A stretch of 42,981 nt of DNA. Origin: Oscillospiraceae bacterium (lineage in GTDB: Bacteria > Bacillota > Clostridia > Oscillospirales > Oscillospiraceae). This document shows, one piece after another, positions 14,897 to 24,250 of the stretch. A model generated the notes under the pieces. That model was not told the DNA's origin. It worked only from the letters and a program-made list of their open reading frames with translations, and ran no database searches. Made by a program: the position numbers and the translations under genes. Positions within the stretch are counted from its first letter, which is position 1; the number at the start of each line of letters is the position of its first letter. The stretch lies in NCBI GenBank assembly GCA_017631155.1, contig JAGBTV010000024.1:1-42981 (forward strand). Direction: 5' to 3'.

Positions 14897-16144
14897 ATGC
14901 CAACGGTAACACCATTTGTACCACAGAGAATCACCGTCCATTTGGGATCGCCGGATAGTTACACCGCAAATGTAACCGTTCCATTTTCAGACTATGTAAA
15001 GAATGTTGCATCCAGCGAAATCTACCCCACATGGGACGAAAGTGCGTTAAGAGCTAATATTTATGCTATTGTATCCTTCGCCTTAAATCGCATATATACT
15101 GAGTTTTACCGCAGCCGGGGTTATGATTTTGACATAACCAGTTCTACCGCCTACGATCAGGCTTTTGTAAATGGAAGAAGCTATTTCGAAAATATCTCCC
15201 GACTTGTAGATGAATTATTTAACGACTATCTGCGTCGTCCCGGTTTTGCAGAACCATTAGCCGCCAAATTCTGCAATGGAACAACCGTCACATGTGAAGG
15301 GCTCAGTCAATGGGGCAGCCAAAATCTTGCCCAGCAGGGCTACTCCACCACACAAATTTTGCGCAGTTACTATGGCAATGTGGAAATTGTCAACAACGCA
15401 CCGATTCGCGGCATATCGTCCTCCTATCCTGGTACACCCTTGCGGCGGGGCAGTTCCGGACCCAATGTTGTCGTAGTACAGGTTGAACTAAACAGAATCG
15501 CCCAAAACTATCCGGCCATTCCGAAACTGGCCTCTGTTGATGGAATCTACGGCAGTCGCACAGAAGCTTCTGTGCGTAGATTCCAAGAAATTTTCGGTCT
15601 ATCTCCAGACGGTGTCGTAGGCAAGGCTACCTGGTATGCCTTGGTAAGACTGTACACAGCCGTTACTTCCTTATCTGAGCTGCGAAGCCAAGGGCAACAA
15701 TTTTACAGTATCAGCTGGGAATATCCAAATTCCATTTATCAGGGAGAGTCTGGAGATAAAGTCCGCCATCTACAATATATGCTCTCTGTCCTTTCAGCAT
15801 ATATTCCCAGTATCCCTCCCGTACAGATCGATGGAATTTACGGGCCGGCTACCGCCGATGCTGTCATTGCAGCACAACGATGGTTTGGTTTACCGGAAAC
15901 TGGAAGCAGCGTGGACAGTGCTACCTGGGACGCAATCTACGATCAATTCTCCGGCATTGAAAATACAAGTCTGCGTAACGCAGAAACATTCCCTGCTGCA
16001 CAAAACAATGCCGTACCGGCATTCTCCGGCAGCAGAGCACCGCAGCGAAACAGATACGCTAACACATCAACCATGACGCAATTTCCCGGTCGTGATCTAA
16101 CCATCGGAAATCAGGATCCCATTAAACAGGAGGTGGTACGATGA
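14897..16144 (+). CDS. SleC-like spore cortex-lytic protein (SpoIID-fold plus two peptidoglycan-binding domains)
   Basis: This 415-residue protein carries a catalytic SpoIID/LytB-type region (about 30-170). ASSEIYPTWDESALRANIYAI holds E41 as the likely catalytic glutamate, and LSQWGSQNLAQQGY matches the conserved SQWG block. Two PG_binding_1 repeats follow (about 185-255 with VDGIYGSRTEASVRRFQ and 288-352 with IDGIYGPATADAV). A low-complexity tail ends the protein. SleC enzymes are lytic transglycosylases that digest cortex during germination. Usually one precursor holds N-domain, catalytic and binding domains; here these are spread over three genes. No signal peptide is present, as expected for a protein packed from the mother cell. 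Confidence 0.85.
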   Translation: MPTVTPFVPQRITVHLGSPDSYTANVTVPFSDYVKNVASSEIYPTWDESALRANIYAIVSFALNRIYTEFYRSRGYDFDITSSTAYDQAFVNGRSYFENISRLVDELFNDYLRRPGFAEPLAAKFCNGTTVTCEGLSQWGSQNLAQQGYSTTQILRSYYGNVEIVNNAPIRGISSSYPGTPLRRGSSGPNVVVVQVELNRIAQNYPAIPKLASVDGIYGSRTEASVRRFQEIFGLSPDGVVGKATWYALVRLYTAVTSLSELRSQGQQFYSISWEYPNSIYQGESGDKVRHLQYMLSVLSAYIPSIPPVQIDGIYGPATADAVIAAQRWFGLPETGSSVDSATWDAIYDQFSGIENTSLRNAETFPAAQNNAVPAFSGSRAPQRNRYANTSTMTQFPGRDLTIGNQDPIKQEVVR

Positions 16145-16695
16145 GACCCCCGGAATCTTTTGTTGGTCAACCGGTACGCAGTTTGCAGACCATGTTGCGG
16201 GTCATTGCGGAAAGTGACCGCACCCTACCCAGTGTCATCCCCGATGGGATTTACGGTCAGCAAACAGCAACAGCCGTCTCTGCATTCCAGCGAAAATACG
16301 GGCTTCCGGCAACCGGAGTTGCAGACCAACGCACATGGGACACCATCACAGCTGTGTATGAGCCTGCCTTAATCCAAGTAGATGAGGCACAGCCACTATA
16401 TATTATCTTAGATCCGCTGGAGATCATAACCGAAAACCAACAACATCCCAATTTATATGTTGTTCAAGGTATGCTTCAAGTCTTCGCATTGGCCTACGAG
16501 GGATTGGTCGCGCCCGAGGTCACCGGAATCTTGGATATTCCAACAGCACAAGCCTTACGCAGTTTCCAGGAACAAAGCGGTTTGCCTATGACGGGAACAC
16601 TGGATAAACAAACCTGGAAACACCTTGCACTCCAGTATCCTTCTGCCTCTCTTTCTGCAAAGAAGACTCTGTCTAAGCGCGATATAGAAAGATAA
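16141..16695 (+). CDS. Tandem peptidoglycan-binding-domain protein
   Basis: This 184-residue protein consists of two PG_binding_1 repeats: about residues 8-70 (IPDGIYGQQTATAVSAFQ, then GLPATGVADQRTWD) and 100-170 (VTGILDIPTAQALRSFQ, then GLPMTGTLDKQTW). There is no catalytic domain or signal peptide. Its ATG overlaps the previous stop (ATGA), so it is translationally coupled to the SleC-like gene. It likely supplies extra cortex-binding modules to that enzyme. It ends with a basic tail (KKTLSKRDIER). Confidence 0.85.
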   Translation: MRPPESFVGQPVRSLQTMLRVIAESDRTLPSVIPDGIYGQQTATAVSAFQRKYGLPATGVADQRTWDTITAVYEPALIQVDEAQPLYIILDPLEIITENQQHPNLYVVQGMLQVFALAYEGLVAPEVTGILDIPTAQALRSFQEQSGLPMTGTLDKQTWKHLALQYPSASLSAKKTLSKRDIER

Positions 16696-16761
16696 AATAT
16701 GCAAACATATCTATTCCACTTTTACTTTTTTATAATTTTTAAAGAAAAAATAAAAGTACAC

Positions 16762-16790
16762 TTGATTTAAGGGGAAAATTTGCCTATAAT
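16762..16790 (+). promoter_or_regulatory. Promoter of the CDP-alcohol phosphatidyltransferase gene
   Basis: TTGATT (16762-16767), 17 bp, TATAAT (16785-16790). Confidence 0.8.
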
Positions 16791-16831
16791 AAAGAATAAC
16801 GCTAGAGAATGATATAGAAAGGAAGATGAAC

Positions 16832-17434
16832 ATGAAGGATTGGAAAAAAGATATTCTGACAATTCCTAACCTACTCAGTCTGTTCCGTCTTCTTTTGATC
16901 CCAGTCTATATCATGATTTATCTGAATGCAGTTACTCCTTCAGACTATTGCCTTGCAGCCGGTATTTTGGCCGTTTCCTGTCTGACAGATCTTATAGACG
17001 GAAAAATTGCAAGACATTTCAATATGATTTCCAACACCGGCAAAATTCTGGATCCTTTAGCTGATAAGGCAACACAATTTGCATTAATTATCTGCCTTGC
17101 TATCAAGTATCCGGTTCTTCTGATTTTGGTCGCTCTCTTTGTAATCAAAGAGTGCTTTCAATTAATACAAGGCTATTTGATTCTTCGCAAAGGTAAGATT
17201 CTTTCCGGTGCCATTCTCGCCGGCAAAATCAGCACGGCTGTTTTATTTATAAGCCTGATTATCATGGTCATGATTCCCAACCTCAAAATGCAAGTCATTT
17301 ATATCCTTACCGGTATTGACTGCATATTCTTGCTTATTTCCTTTATAGGCTATGCCAGAGTTTATTTCACTCACAGCCCTATGATCCAGGAAATCAAACA
17401 ATGCAACATCCCTACGGAAGATAATCCACAATAA
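16832..17434 (+). CDS. pgsA: CDP-alcohol phosphatidyltransferase, PgsA-like
   Basis: This 200-residue membrane enzyme most likely joins CDP-diacylglycerol and glycerol-3-phosphate in phosphatidylglycerol synthesis. The family signature D-x2-D-G-x2-A-R-x8-G-x3-D-x3-D is complete in DLIDGKIARHFNMI, then TGKILDPLAD. Four to five further hydrophobic helices follow. The start at 16832 is preferred because AAAGGA (16818-16823) lies 8 nt upstream; ATG 16826 is too close to it. It stands alone between a promoter and a strong terminator. Cardiolipin synthase of the same family cannot be fully excluded. Confidence 0.8.
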   Translation: MKDWKKDILTIPNLLSLFRLLLIPVYIMIYLNAVTPSDYCLAAGILAVSCLTDLIDGKIARHFNMISNTGKILDPLADKATQFALIICLAIKYPVLLILVALFVIKECFQLIQGYLILRKGKILSGAILAGKISTAVLFISLIIMVMIPNLKMQVIYILTGIDCIFLLISFIGYARVYFTHSPMIQEIKQCNIPTEDNPQ

Positions 17435-17442
17435 AACAAACT

Positions 17443-17479
17443 GCGGCGGTGACATATTTTGTCACCGCCGTTTTCATTT
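17443..17479 (+). terminator. Terminator of the pgsA-like gene
   Basis: CGGCGGTGACA and TGTCACCGCCG form a perfect stem with a short AT loop, then TTTT. Confidence 0.9.
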
Positions 17480-17615
17480 TCAGAGCAAACCGTCACCAGA
17501 CACCCGTCGCCCATCCGCAGAATTCTCCACAGCATCGGATGGTGGGAATGCTCCTGTTCTGCGTTACAAGTATACTCCAGAGAAGCAAAAAAAGCTGGTG
17601 AATTCTGCAACAGAA

Positions 17616-17648
17616 CAAAAAATGAAGCCCCGCTAAAGGCGGGGCTTC
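17616..17648 (-). terminator. Terminator of the phosphohexomutase gene
   Basis: GAAGCCCCGC (17624-17633) and GCGGGGCTTC (17639-17648) form the stem; the minus strand then has a run of six T. Confidence 0.9.
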
Positions 17649-17652
17649 CTTC

Positions 17653-19158
17653 TTATTGCACGAAATTCAACAGACAAGCCGCATCCAGCTTATCGTACTT
17701 AGCCAGGAATCCTGCAAGCTCAGCAGCGATGATCTTTGCACCACCGGCAACATTGCTTTCAATGTTGAGCGGCAACAGAGGATCGTGCAGAGACAGACGA
17801 AGCAAGAACCAACCGGAACCATGGGCCTCATCCAGGTTCACACGAACACCTTCGTAATTGCTGGGAGCCAGGGACCATCCAGTCTGCTTTTCAGCATAGG
17901 CGGTGAGTTCATCGATCACCTGCTGACCGTATGCCTTAAAGTCTTCCAGCAAAATATTCATACGGAATTCCACACTCTCAGCAGGCTCTTCCAAGGAAGC
18001 AATCAGAGATTCCAGAGTATAGCCTTCCTTCTTGCTGCGAGCCAGCTCGATGAGGAGCTTTGTGACGATATAGGCACCGTCATCCAGGAAATAATTCTCC
18101 TTAAATGCACCGTGGCCGGAGGTCTCAATAGCCAGCTGACTGTCCTGACCGGCTTTATTCAAGCGGATAGACTCATTGATGACATTACGGTATCCGCGCT
18201 TAAAGCGGTGATGGACACCGCCCTTTTCCTCAATAAACTTTGCAAGACCGGTAGAAGTAATGGAGTCGGTAACAATTGTGGTACCGGGATACTCCCGCAG
18301 GAGAATCGCTGCCAGCATAGCAATAATACGGTTTCGGTTCAGCTCGCTGCCATCGGCAAGCACAGCACCTGCACGGTCAACATCGGTATCAAAGATAATG
18401 CCCAGGTCAGCTTTGGTCTCACGGACAGCTTCCATGATACTTTCCATAGCTTCCTTATCCTCAGGATTGGGAATATGGTTGGGGAAACTTCCATCAGGGT
18501 CCAGGAAACGGCTGCCCTCAGTATCTGCACCCAAAGGCTTCAAAACCTTGTCCACATAGAAGCCGCCTGCGCCGTTACCGGCATCCACGACCACCTTAAA
18601 GCCAGCCAAAGGCTTGTCTTCGCCGGTAGCGGCACGAATCTTATCAGCCAGAATCTTGGCATATGTATCCATAAACGCACCGGAAATCAAAGCCCCTGCC
18701 GCAACGCCGGTAGTTTGCTCCCCGGCAGCATATTCCAGAATTGCTTTAATATCGCCCTTTTCCAAGCCGCCCTCTGCAGTAAAGAACTTAAAGCCATTGC
18801 GGTTGAAAGGCAGATGGCTAGCTGTAATCATCACGCTGCCATCAAAAGCATAGCCTTCTGTCACGGTAGACATGAACATAGCCGGAGTGCTTGCCATACC
18901 AAAATCAGTAACTTGCAGGCCCTGCTCCACCATAGCTGCGCAGATCCAGTTACACAGAGCTTCACCGGACAAACGGGAATCACGACCAACTGCAACCCGC
19001 AGACCTTCCTTCTTCCCAGCTCTTTCCATGAGCCAAAGGGCAAAACCTCTACCGATATCCCGGCAAACTTTTTCCGTCAAATTAACATGCTGACCCTCAA
19101 TACCTTCCAGGGCAACACCACGGATATCACTTCCGTTTTGCAGTTTTTTATAATCCAT
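17653..19158 (-). CDS. Phosphoglucomutase/phosphomannomutase
   Basis: This 501-residue alpha-D-phosphohexomutase interconverts hexose 1- and 6-phosphates through a phosphoserine intermediate. It has SDIRGVALEG near the N-terminus, GRDSRLSG, the phosphoserine loop TASHLPFNRNG and the magnesium loop DTDVDRAG. The sugar loop is ETSGHGAF and the phosphate-binding C-terminal region VNLDEAHGSGW. The loop is TASHLP rather than the more common TASHNP, a variant I associate with some clostridial members. The start at 19158 has GAGGAGG about 6 nt upstream. It is a single gene with promoter and terminator. Glucose versus mannose preference cannot be read. Confidence 0.88.
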   Translation of the reverse strand: MDYKKLQNGSDIRGVALEGIEGQHVNLTEKVCRDIGRGFALWLMERAGKKEGLRVAVGRDSRLSGEALCNWICAAMVEQGLQVTDFGMASTPAMFMSTVTEGYAFDGSVMITASHLPFNRNGFKFFTAEGGLEKGDIKAILEYAAGEQTTGVAAGALISGAFMDTYAKILADKIRAATGEDKPLAGFKVVVDAGNGAGGFYVDKVLKPLGADTEGSRFLDPDGSFPNHIPNPEDKEAMESIMEAVRETKADLGIIFDTDVDRAGAVLADGSELNRNRIIAMLAAILLREYPGTTIVTDSITSTGLAKFIEEKGGVHHRFKRGYRNVINESIRLNKAGQDSQLAIETSGHGAFKENYFLDDGAYIVTKLLIELARSKKEGYTLESLIASLEEPAESVEFRMNILLEDFKAYGQQVIDELTAYAEKQTGWSLAPSNYEGVRVNLDEAHGSGWFLLRLSLHDPLLPLNIESNVAGGAKIIAAELAGFLAKYDKLDAACLLNFVQ

Positions 19159-19203
19159 ATGTATCCTCCTCGCCAAACGGCAGAATTTCAACTTTGCATT
19201 CCT

Positions 19204-19232
19204 ATTCTACCACGAAAGGATCAAAGAATCAA
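19204..19232 (-). promoter_or_regulatory. Promoter of the phosphohexomutase gene
   Basis: On the minus strand TTGATT (19227-19232), 17 bp and TAGAAT (19204-19209). Confidence 0.75.
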
Positions 19233-19397
19233 CCAGAAAGGGAAAATCTTTTCAATAGTAAGATCAAATTTCGGAACAAATCGCGTCTTTTTCAATCAAA
19301 CTATTACACAAAGACACAATTTCATCATTGGTAAATATCTAAGCAAAATAGGCCTATAAAGTGCATGCCGCAAAAATTGAATTTCTGAAAATTGTAA

Positions 19398-19438
19398 CCC
19401 CCGCAAAACACAGGAAATCCATCCTGATTTTGCGGGGG
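19398..19438. terminator. Long hairpin downstream of glyA
   Basis: CCCCCGCAAAA and TTTTGCGGGGG form an outer stem, with CAGGA/TCCTG as inner stem. A T run is missing on the minus strand, so it is a terminator-like or 3'-protecting hairpin. I see nothing else in 19233-19397. Confidence 0.6.
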
Positions 19439-19488
19439 AAAATTATGTATGTTTTTTGAAATCGAAGTTTTTACAGCCCCATCTTATA

Positions 19489-20742
19489 TCAACGATACAA
19501 GGGGAATTTTTCACAAATCTGTGCAACAGTGGCCTTAACCTCAGTAGCAGTACCTTCGTAATCTTTGGCTGTCAATGCAATGCAACGGGCAATTTGTTTC
19601 ATTTCATCCTCACCCAGACCGCGGGTGGTCACAGCAGCTGTGCCGATCCGGACACCGCTGGTAACAGAGGGCTTTTGAGGATCGCCGGGGATTGCATTCT
19701 TGTTAAGTGTGATATGGTTTGCATCACAACGAACCTGCAATTCCGCACCGGTGATGTTCATGGGACGCAAATCAGCCAGCATCAGGTGGTTATCCGTACC
19801 ACCGGTAACAAGGTCAAAGCCTTCCTCCAGCAGCGCAGAAGCCAAAACCTTTGCATTCTTCACGATGTTGTGGGCGTAGGTCTTAAATTCAGGCTGCATA
19901 GCTTCCTGGAAGCAAACTGCCTTGGCAGCAATGATATGTTCCAAAGGACCGCCCTGGATGCCGGGGAACACAGCAGAATTGATCTTCTTGGCATATTCTT
20001 CCCGAGACAGAATCAAACCACCGCGGGGGCCACGGAGAGTTTTATGGGTAGTGGTAGTCACGATATCTGCGTAAGGCACAGGGCTCTCATGGGCGCCACC
20101 GGCAATGAGGCCTGCAATGTGGGCCATATCCACCATAAACACTGCACCAACTTCATGGGCAATGTCGGCAAATATCTTGAAATCAATAGCTCTGGGATAA
20201 GCAGACGCACCGGCAATAATCAGCTTGGGAGAACACTTTTTCGCCATGTCGCGAATCTGATCGTAATCGATCAAACCGGTTTCATGATTGACATCGTAAG
20301 AAACAACATTATAATACTTACCGGAAATATTTGCAGGGCTGCCGTGAGACAAGTGGCCACCGTTGGCCAGGCTCATGCCCATCATGGTATCACCGGGCTG
20401 CAGAATGGCAAGTTCTACCGCCATATTGGCCTGCGCGCCGGAGTGAGGCTGTACGTTGGCTGCTTCTGCGCCAAACAGCTGTTTTGCACGTTCAATACAC
20501 AGTGATTCCAGTTCATCCACATAATGACAACCGCCGTAATAGCGATTTCCGGGCAGGCCTTCTGCATACTTATTGGTCAAAATGCTGCCCATAGCAGCAA
20601 TAACTGCCGGGGATGCAAAATTTTCCGATGCAATCAGCTCCAGTCCGTCCTGCTGGCGCTGAAGCTCGTTACCCATCATTTTTGCAACAACAGGGTCAAA
20701 ATTCTCAACAAATCCAATGGCATCCAAAGGCTTTCCGTACAT
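19489..20742 (-). CDS. glyA: Serine hydroxymethyltransferase
   Basis: This 417-residue PLP enzyme converts serine and tetrahydrofolate to glycine and methylene-tetrahydrofolate. The PLP lysine is K234 in [14 protein letters not shown]. Other blocks are [36 protein letters not shown] and [13 protein letters not shown]. Length is normal for bacterial GlyA. AGAAGGA precedes the ATG. The gene is the only one behind a tandem glycine riboswitch and terminator, so glycine level should control its transcription. Confidence 0.96.
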   Translation of the reverse strand: MYGKPLDAIGFVENFDPVVAKMMGNELQRQQDGLELIASENFASPAVIAAMGSILTNKYAEGLPGNRYYGGCHYVDELESLCIERAKQLFGAEAANVQPHSGAQANMAVELAILQPGDTMMGMSLANGGHLSHGSPANISGKYYNVVSYDVNHETGLIDYDQIRDMAKKCSPKLIIAGASAYPRAIDFKIFADIAHEVGAVFMVDMAHIAGLIAGGAHESPVPYADIVTTTTHKTLRGPRGGLILSREEYAKKINSAVFPGIQGGPLEHIIAAKAVCFQEAMQPEFKTYAHNIVKNAKVLASALLEEGFDLVTGGTDNHLMLADLRPMNITGAELQVRCDANHITLNKNAIPGDPQKPSVTSGVRIGTAAVTTRGLGEDEMKQIARCIALTAKDYEGTATEVKATVAQICEKFPLYR

Positions 20743-20773
20743 ATATATAATCCTTCTTTCAAAAGTATTTTAC

Positions 20774-20804
20774 AAAAAAAGAGCAGACCAACCGGACTGC
20801 TCTG
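20774..20804 (-). terminator. Expression-platform terminator between glycine riboswitch and glyA
   Basis: On the minus strand AGAGCAG...CTGCTCT forms a hairpin followed by seven T, 30 nt before the glyA ATG. Its position right after the aptamers makes it the likely switch element. Confidence 0.85.
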
Positions 20805-20829
20805 AAACACAACTTTCTATCGCTGTATT

Positions 20830-20998
20830 GCATCTCTGTCCTTTTGCCTGAGAGATTCGGTAAAAACCTTGCACCTTCGGCACACAACTAAATGTGTTCT
20901 CCAGAGAGTCCTCTGCCCATCGGTCCTATCTCAAAAGAGACACCTGAGACTGTTAATCCTTCGGTAGGTCATGCCGTTTTCCCGAGGGGCTTCTATGG
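20830..20998 (-). promoter_or_regulatory. Tandem glycine riboswitch
   Basis: The promoter-distal aptamer (complement of 20834-20910) is canonical: CTCTGGAGA, GTGTGCCGAAGGTGCAAG and CTCTCAGGCAAAAGGACAGAG. The promoter-proximal aptamer (20911-20997) keeps ACCGAAGGAT and TCTCAGG, then GGACCGATGGGCAGAGG, but its first strand and core are more divergent. Paired aptamers of this kind bind glycine. The next gene is glyA, which fits. I cannot tell from reading alone whether glycine turns it on or off. Confidence 0.93.
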
Positions 20999-21015
20999 AT
21001 ATATTATTTGCTTTT

Positions 21016-21044
21016 AGTATACACAAAATAATAAAAAGAGTCAA
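21016..21044 (-). promoter_or_regulatory. Promoter of the glycine riboswitch-glyA transcript
   Basis: On the minus strand TTGACT (21039-21044), 17 bp and TATACT (21016-21021); transcription starts just before the first aptamer. Confidence 0.8.
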
Positions 21045-21146
21045 CTAACTTTTGATAATAATCTGACGAAAACTTGCTAATAATCGTATTTCTGCAACTC
21101 TTCACAAAATTAAGTGTTTAAAATCACTTGTTTTTATCAAATATAG

Positions 21147-21195
21147 AAATCCCTCCCATTCAAATCACCAAGCTGAACAGGAGGGATTTTTTTAC
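21147..21195 (-). terminator. Terminator of the tig-clp-lon-engB operon
   Basis: AAATCCCTCC (21147-21156) and GGAGGGATTT (21180-21189) pair around a 23-nt loop. T tracts flank it on the plus strand and, more weakly, on the minus strand. Confidence 0.65.
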
Positions 21196-21776
21196 TTTTC
21201 TACAGCAACCAGGATATGCTTAACCAATTCATCCCGTCCATTTCCCTTTTCCGCAGAAAAAGGAATTACAGGCACAGATTCCGGAAGCTCAAGATCCTCA
21301 CGAATCACCGCAAGATTAGGAATCAGTTCGCTTTTCTTCAGCTTGTCCATCTTATTAGCAACCACCACAAAGGTACAGCCGCTATCCAAAAACCACCGTG
21401 CCATGGTAATGTCATTATTGGTAGGCGGATGGCGGTAATCCACAATCAACACACCAAGATCAATGCGATTTTCCGCAAAGTAGTTTTCCATCAGCTTACC
21501 CCAGCGCTCCTTTTCTGCTTGAGGCACTTTGGCAAAACCGTATCCGGGAAGATCCACCAAGTAACATTTGCTGTCAATGATGAAATAGTTCACATGAATG
21601 GTCTTTCCGGGCTTGTCTCCCACTCTCGCAAAATTCTTTCGTTGGAGAAGCCTGTTGATTACAGAAGACTTACCCACATTGGACTTACCGGCAAAAGCGA
21701 TCTCCGGCAGACGGTTCGCAGGAAAATCCTTTGTAGATGCAGCGGAAATCAAAAATTCAACCTTTTGAAAATTCAT
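21192..21776 (-). CDS. engB: Ribosome biogenesis GTPase EngB (YsxC/YihA)
   Basis: This 194-residue TrmE-Era-type GTPase is needed for maturation of the 50S subunit. G1 is GKSNVGKS (30-37), G3 DLPGYG, G4 NKMDK and G5 SAEKGNG. The signature FLISA and PEIAFAGKSNVGKSS at the N-terminus is that of the YsxC group. It starts 7 bp after lon; lon-engB adjacency is widespread in Firmicutes. The last gene of the tig-clpP-clpX-lon-engB set. Confidence 0.95.
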   Translation of the reverse strand: MNFQKVEFLISAASTKDFPANRLPEIAFAGKSNVGKSSVINRLLQRKNFARVGDKPGKTIHVNYFIIDSKCYLVDLPGYGFAKVPQAEKERWGKLMENYFAENRIDLGVLIVDYRHPPTNNDITMARWFLDSGCTFVVVANKMDKLKKSELIPNLAVIREDLELPESVPVIPFSAEKGNGRDELVKHILVAVEK

Positions 21777-21783
21777 ATTTACC

Positions 21784-24186
21784 TCACTGCCGAATCTGCG
21801 GCTTCCGGGTTTTCCCCTTTACATCTTCCGGTATTGTGTTCAAAATGGTGGGAGCCTGTTCCCGGTTGCTCGGGTTCAATGCTGCCTGCAAAACAGTGTC
21901 GATGGTTTGGGCTGTAATAAAATTCAAAGACTTGCGTACTGTCTGATCGATTTCCTGTAGATCCCGTTCGTTATCCTGAGGGATAATTACGGTTGTAATG
22001 CCGTGACGCAGTGCCGCCATAGTCTTTTCCTTTAAGCCACCAATAGGAAGCACTCTGCCCCGAATGGAAATCTCACCGGTCATAGCAACATCACGGCGCA
22101 CCTTTGCCCCGGTCAAGGCAGAAACCATCGCTGTGCAAACTGTAACGCCAGCAGAAGGACCGTCCTTCGGCACAGCACCTTCCGGGAAATGCACATGGAT
22201 ATCCTTTGTTTTATAGAAATCCTCAGCAACACCCAAAACTTTCGCATTGGCACGAATATAACTCAGCGCGGCATGGGCGGACTCTTTCATGACATCACCG
22301 AGGTTGCCGGTAAGCTCCAGCTTTCCGCTTCCGTCCATGATATTGACTTCGACTTCCAGCACTTCACCACCAACAGAAGTCCAGGCAAGTCCTGTAACCA
22401 AGCCAACTTGATCGTGCATAGGCAATCTATCGGGAAGATACTTGCGAATACCAAGGAATTCTGTCACATTGCAACCGGTAACGGTAATTTTCTTGGGTTT
22501 CTCCTGGGCAAGAAGCTGTATATCTGCTTTTCTGCAGATCTTGGCAAAGCATCTCTCCAAGCTGCGAACACCGGATTCCCGGGTATAGCAGCTGATAATC
22601 TCTCGAATTCCATCATCGGTAACGCTCAGCTGACTCTTTTTCAGACCGTGCTTCTTCATCTGCTTGGGCAGCAGGTGGTTCTTACCGATCATCAGTTTTT
22701 CTTCGTCGGTGTAAGATCCCAGCTCAATGATTTCCATGCGGTCCAACAATGGTCTGGGGACAGTATCCAAGGTATTGGCTGTGGTGATGAACATCACATC
22801 AGACAGATCAAATGGAATTTCCAGATAGTGATCCCGATAGGTCTTATTTTGCTCTGCATCCAAAACCTCCAGCAGCGCCGCACTGGGATCGCCCCGGTAA
22901 TCTCGGCCCATCTTGTCCACTTCGTCCAGCAGGAGCAGCGGGTTTTTGCTGCCGGCTTGGATCATCGCCGCCATAATACGGCCGGGCATGGCACCTACAT
23001 AGGTTTTCCGATGTCCGCGGATATCTGCTTCATCATGAACACCACCCAAAGAAATTCGTGCCATTTTACGGTTCAAACTTTGGGCGATCGAGTAAGCAAT
23101 GGATGTCTTACCAACACCAGGAGGTCCTACCAAGCAAAGGATCTGCGGAGGCATTTCAGGAGCCATTTGCCGCACGGCAATAGACTCTAAAATCCGCTCT
23201 TTCACCTTTTCAAGACCGTAGTGATCTCTTTCCAAAACCTTTCTTGCAGCCTCTACATCCACCCGTTCCCGAGTCTTGGTGTTCCAGGGAATATCCAAAA
23301 CGGTATCCAGATAATTCCGCAGTACTGCTGCTTCAGAAGAACCAAAGGGTTGTTTTCTTAAGCGAGCAAAGTCTTTCAGAACCTTCTCCTGATCTTCTTT
23401 CGGAAGGTTCAGGTTCTGAAGTCGCATCTCATAATCCCGGAATTCAGACTCCTCATCGTCGCCCAATTCCTCACGGATAACTTTCAGTTGTTCACGAAGG
23501 TAATAATCCTTTTGTTGCTGATCGATATTAACACGGGTACGATCTTGAATAACGGACTCCAGCCGAAGCATTTCCAGTTCCTGCTTCAGCAGACGAATTG
23601 CCATTTCCAAACGGCGAACAGGGTTTAATTGGCATAAAAGCTTGACCTTATCGGCAAATTCAATTCCGGAATTCTGTGCAATACTGTCTGCTACAAAGCC
23701 ACTACTCTCAGAGGCCAGCATCTTAAGTTGCACAACCTGTGCAGGGTGATCGGATGCCTCCACATATTCCCCGTAAACCACATTGGCTTCACGACGCAAG
23801 GCGCGGCTGCGGAGATTGTCCATAACTTCCGCATCCGGTACAGAAATAACTCTGCCCCAAAGATAAGGCTCGTTATTGGTCAGATCCTGGATCCTGGCGC
23901 GGTAAAGGCCGTTGACCAAAACCCGAATGGTATCTCCTTGCGTCCGGAGCACCTGCTTGACTTTTGCAACGGTACCCATAGCATGGAGACCTTCCAGCTC
24001 AGGGTCATCCTCTGCAATATCTTTCTGAGGAATCAGAAGCAGGGTCTGATCCCCTTTCATCGCCTCTTCCAAGGCTAAAATAGACTTTTTCCGGCCAACC
24101 TCAAAATGAACAGTTTGTTCCGGAAAGATAACCAAGCCACGCAGGGCTAAAATCGGCATATTGCCGACATGAATCATCTCACTCAT
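21784..24186 (-). CDS. lon: ATP-dependent protease Lon (LonA)
   Basis: This 800-residue AAA+ protease degrades misfolded and regulatory proteins. The N-terminal LON domain (MPILALRGLVIFPEQ onward, to about 200) is followed by a coiled coil and the AAA+ module. That module has Walker A GPPGVGKTS and Walker B LLLLDEVDK. The S16 protease domain has the dyad S678 (PKDGPSAG) and K721 (GGLKEK). ATG 24186 is chosen because AAGGAAGGAG lies before it and the next residues match LonA N-termini; an upstream in-frame extension overlaps clpX. It follows clpX by 64 bp. Confidence 0.96.
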   Translation of the reverse strand: MSEMIHVGNMPILALRGLVIFPEQTVHFEVGRKKSILALEEAMKGDQTLLLIPQKDIAEDDPELEGLHAMGTVAKVKQVLRTQGDTIRVLVNGLYRARIQDLTNNEPYLWGRVISVPDAEVMDNLRSRALRREANVVYGEYVEASDHPAQVVQLKMLASESSGFVADSIAQNSGIEFADKVKLLCQLNPVRRLEMAIRLLKQELEMLRLESVIQDRTRVNIDQQQKDYYLREQLKVIREELGDDEESEFRDYEMRLQNLNLPKEDQEKVLKDFARLRKQPFGSSEAAVLRNYLDTVLDIPWNTKTRERVDVEAARKVLERDHYGLEKVKERILESIAVRQMAPEMPPQILCLVGPPGVGKTSIAYSIAQSLNRKMARISLGGVHDEADIRGHRKTYVGAMPGRIMAAMIQAGSKNPLLLLDEVDKMGRDYRGDPSAALLEVLDAEQNKTYRDHYLEIPFDLSDVMFITTANTLDTVPRPLLDRMEIIELGSYTDEEKLMIGKNHLLPKQMKKHGLKKSQLSVTDDGIREIISCYTRESGVRSLERCFAKICRKADIQLLAQEKPKKITVTGCNVTEFLGIRKYLPDRLPMHDQVGLVTGLAWTSVGGEVLEVEVNIMDGSGKLELTGNLGDVMKESAHAALSYIRANAKVLGVAEDFYKTKDIHVHFPEGAVPKDGPSAGVTVCTAMVSALTGAKVRRDVAMTGEISIRGRVLPIGGLKEKTMAALRHGITTVIIPQDNERDLQEIDQTVRKSLNFITAQTIDTVLQAALNPSNREQAPTILNTIPEDVKGKTRKPQIRQ

Positions 24187-24250
24187 GGATTTCTCCTTCC
24201 TTGTAACTGAGCAAAGAAGGGAGTAGCAATCTACCCCCTTCCATTCCCTG

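Noticed and set aside
17656-19359. A 567-codon plus-strand frame opposite the phosphohexomutase
   Set aside because: No domain, no ribosome site, and it runs through the mutase promoter; the minus-strand gene is clear.
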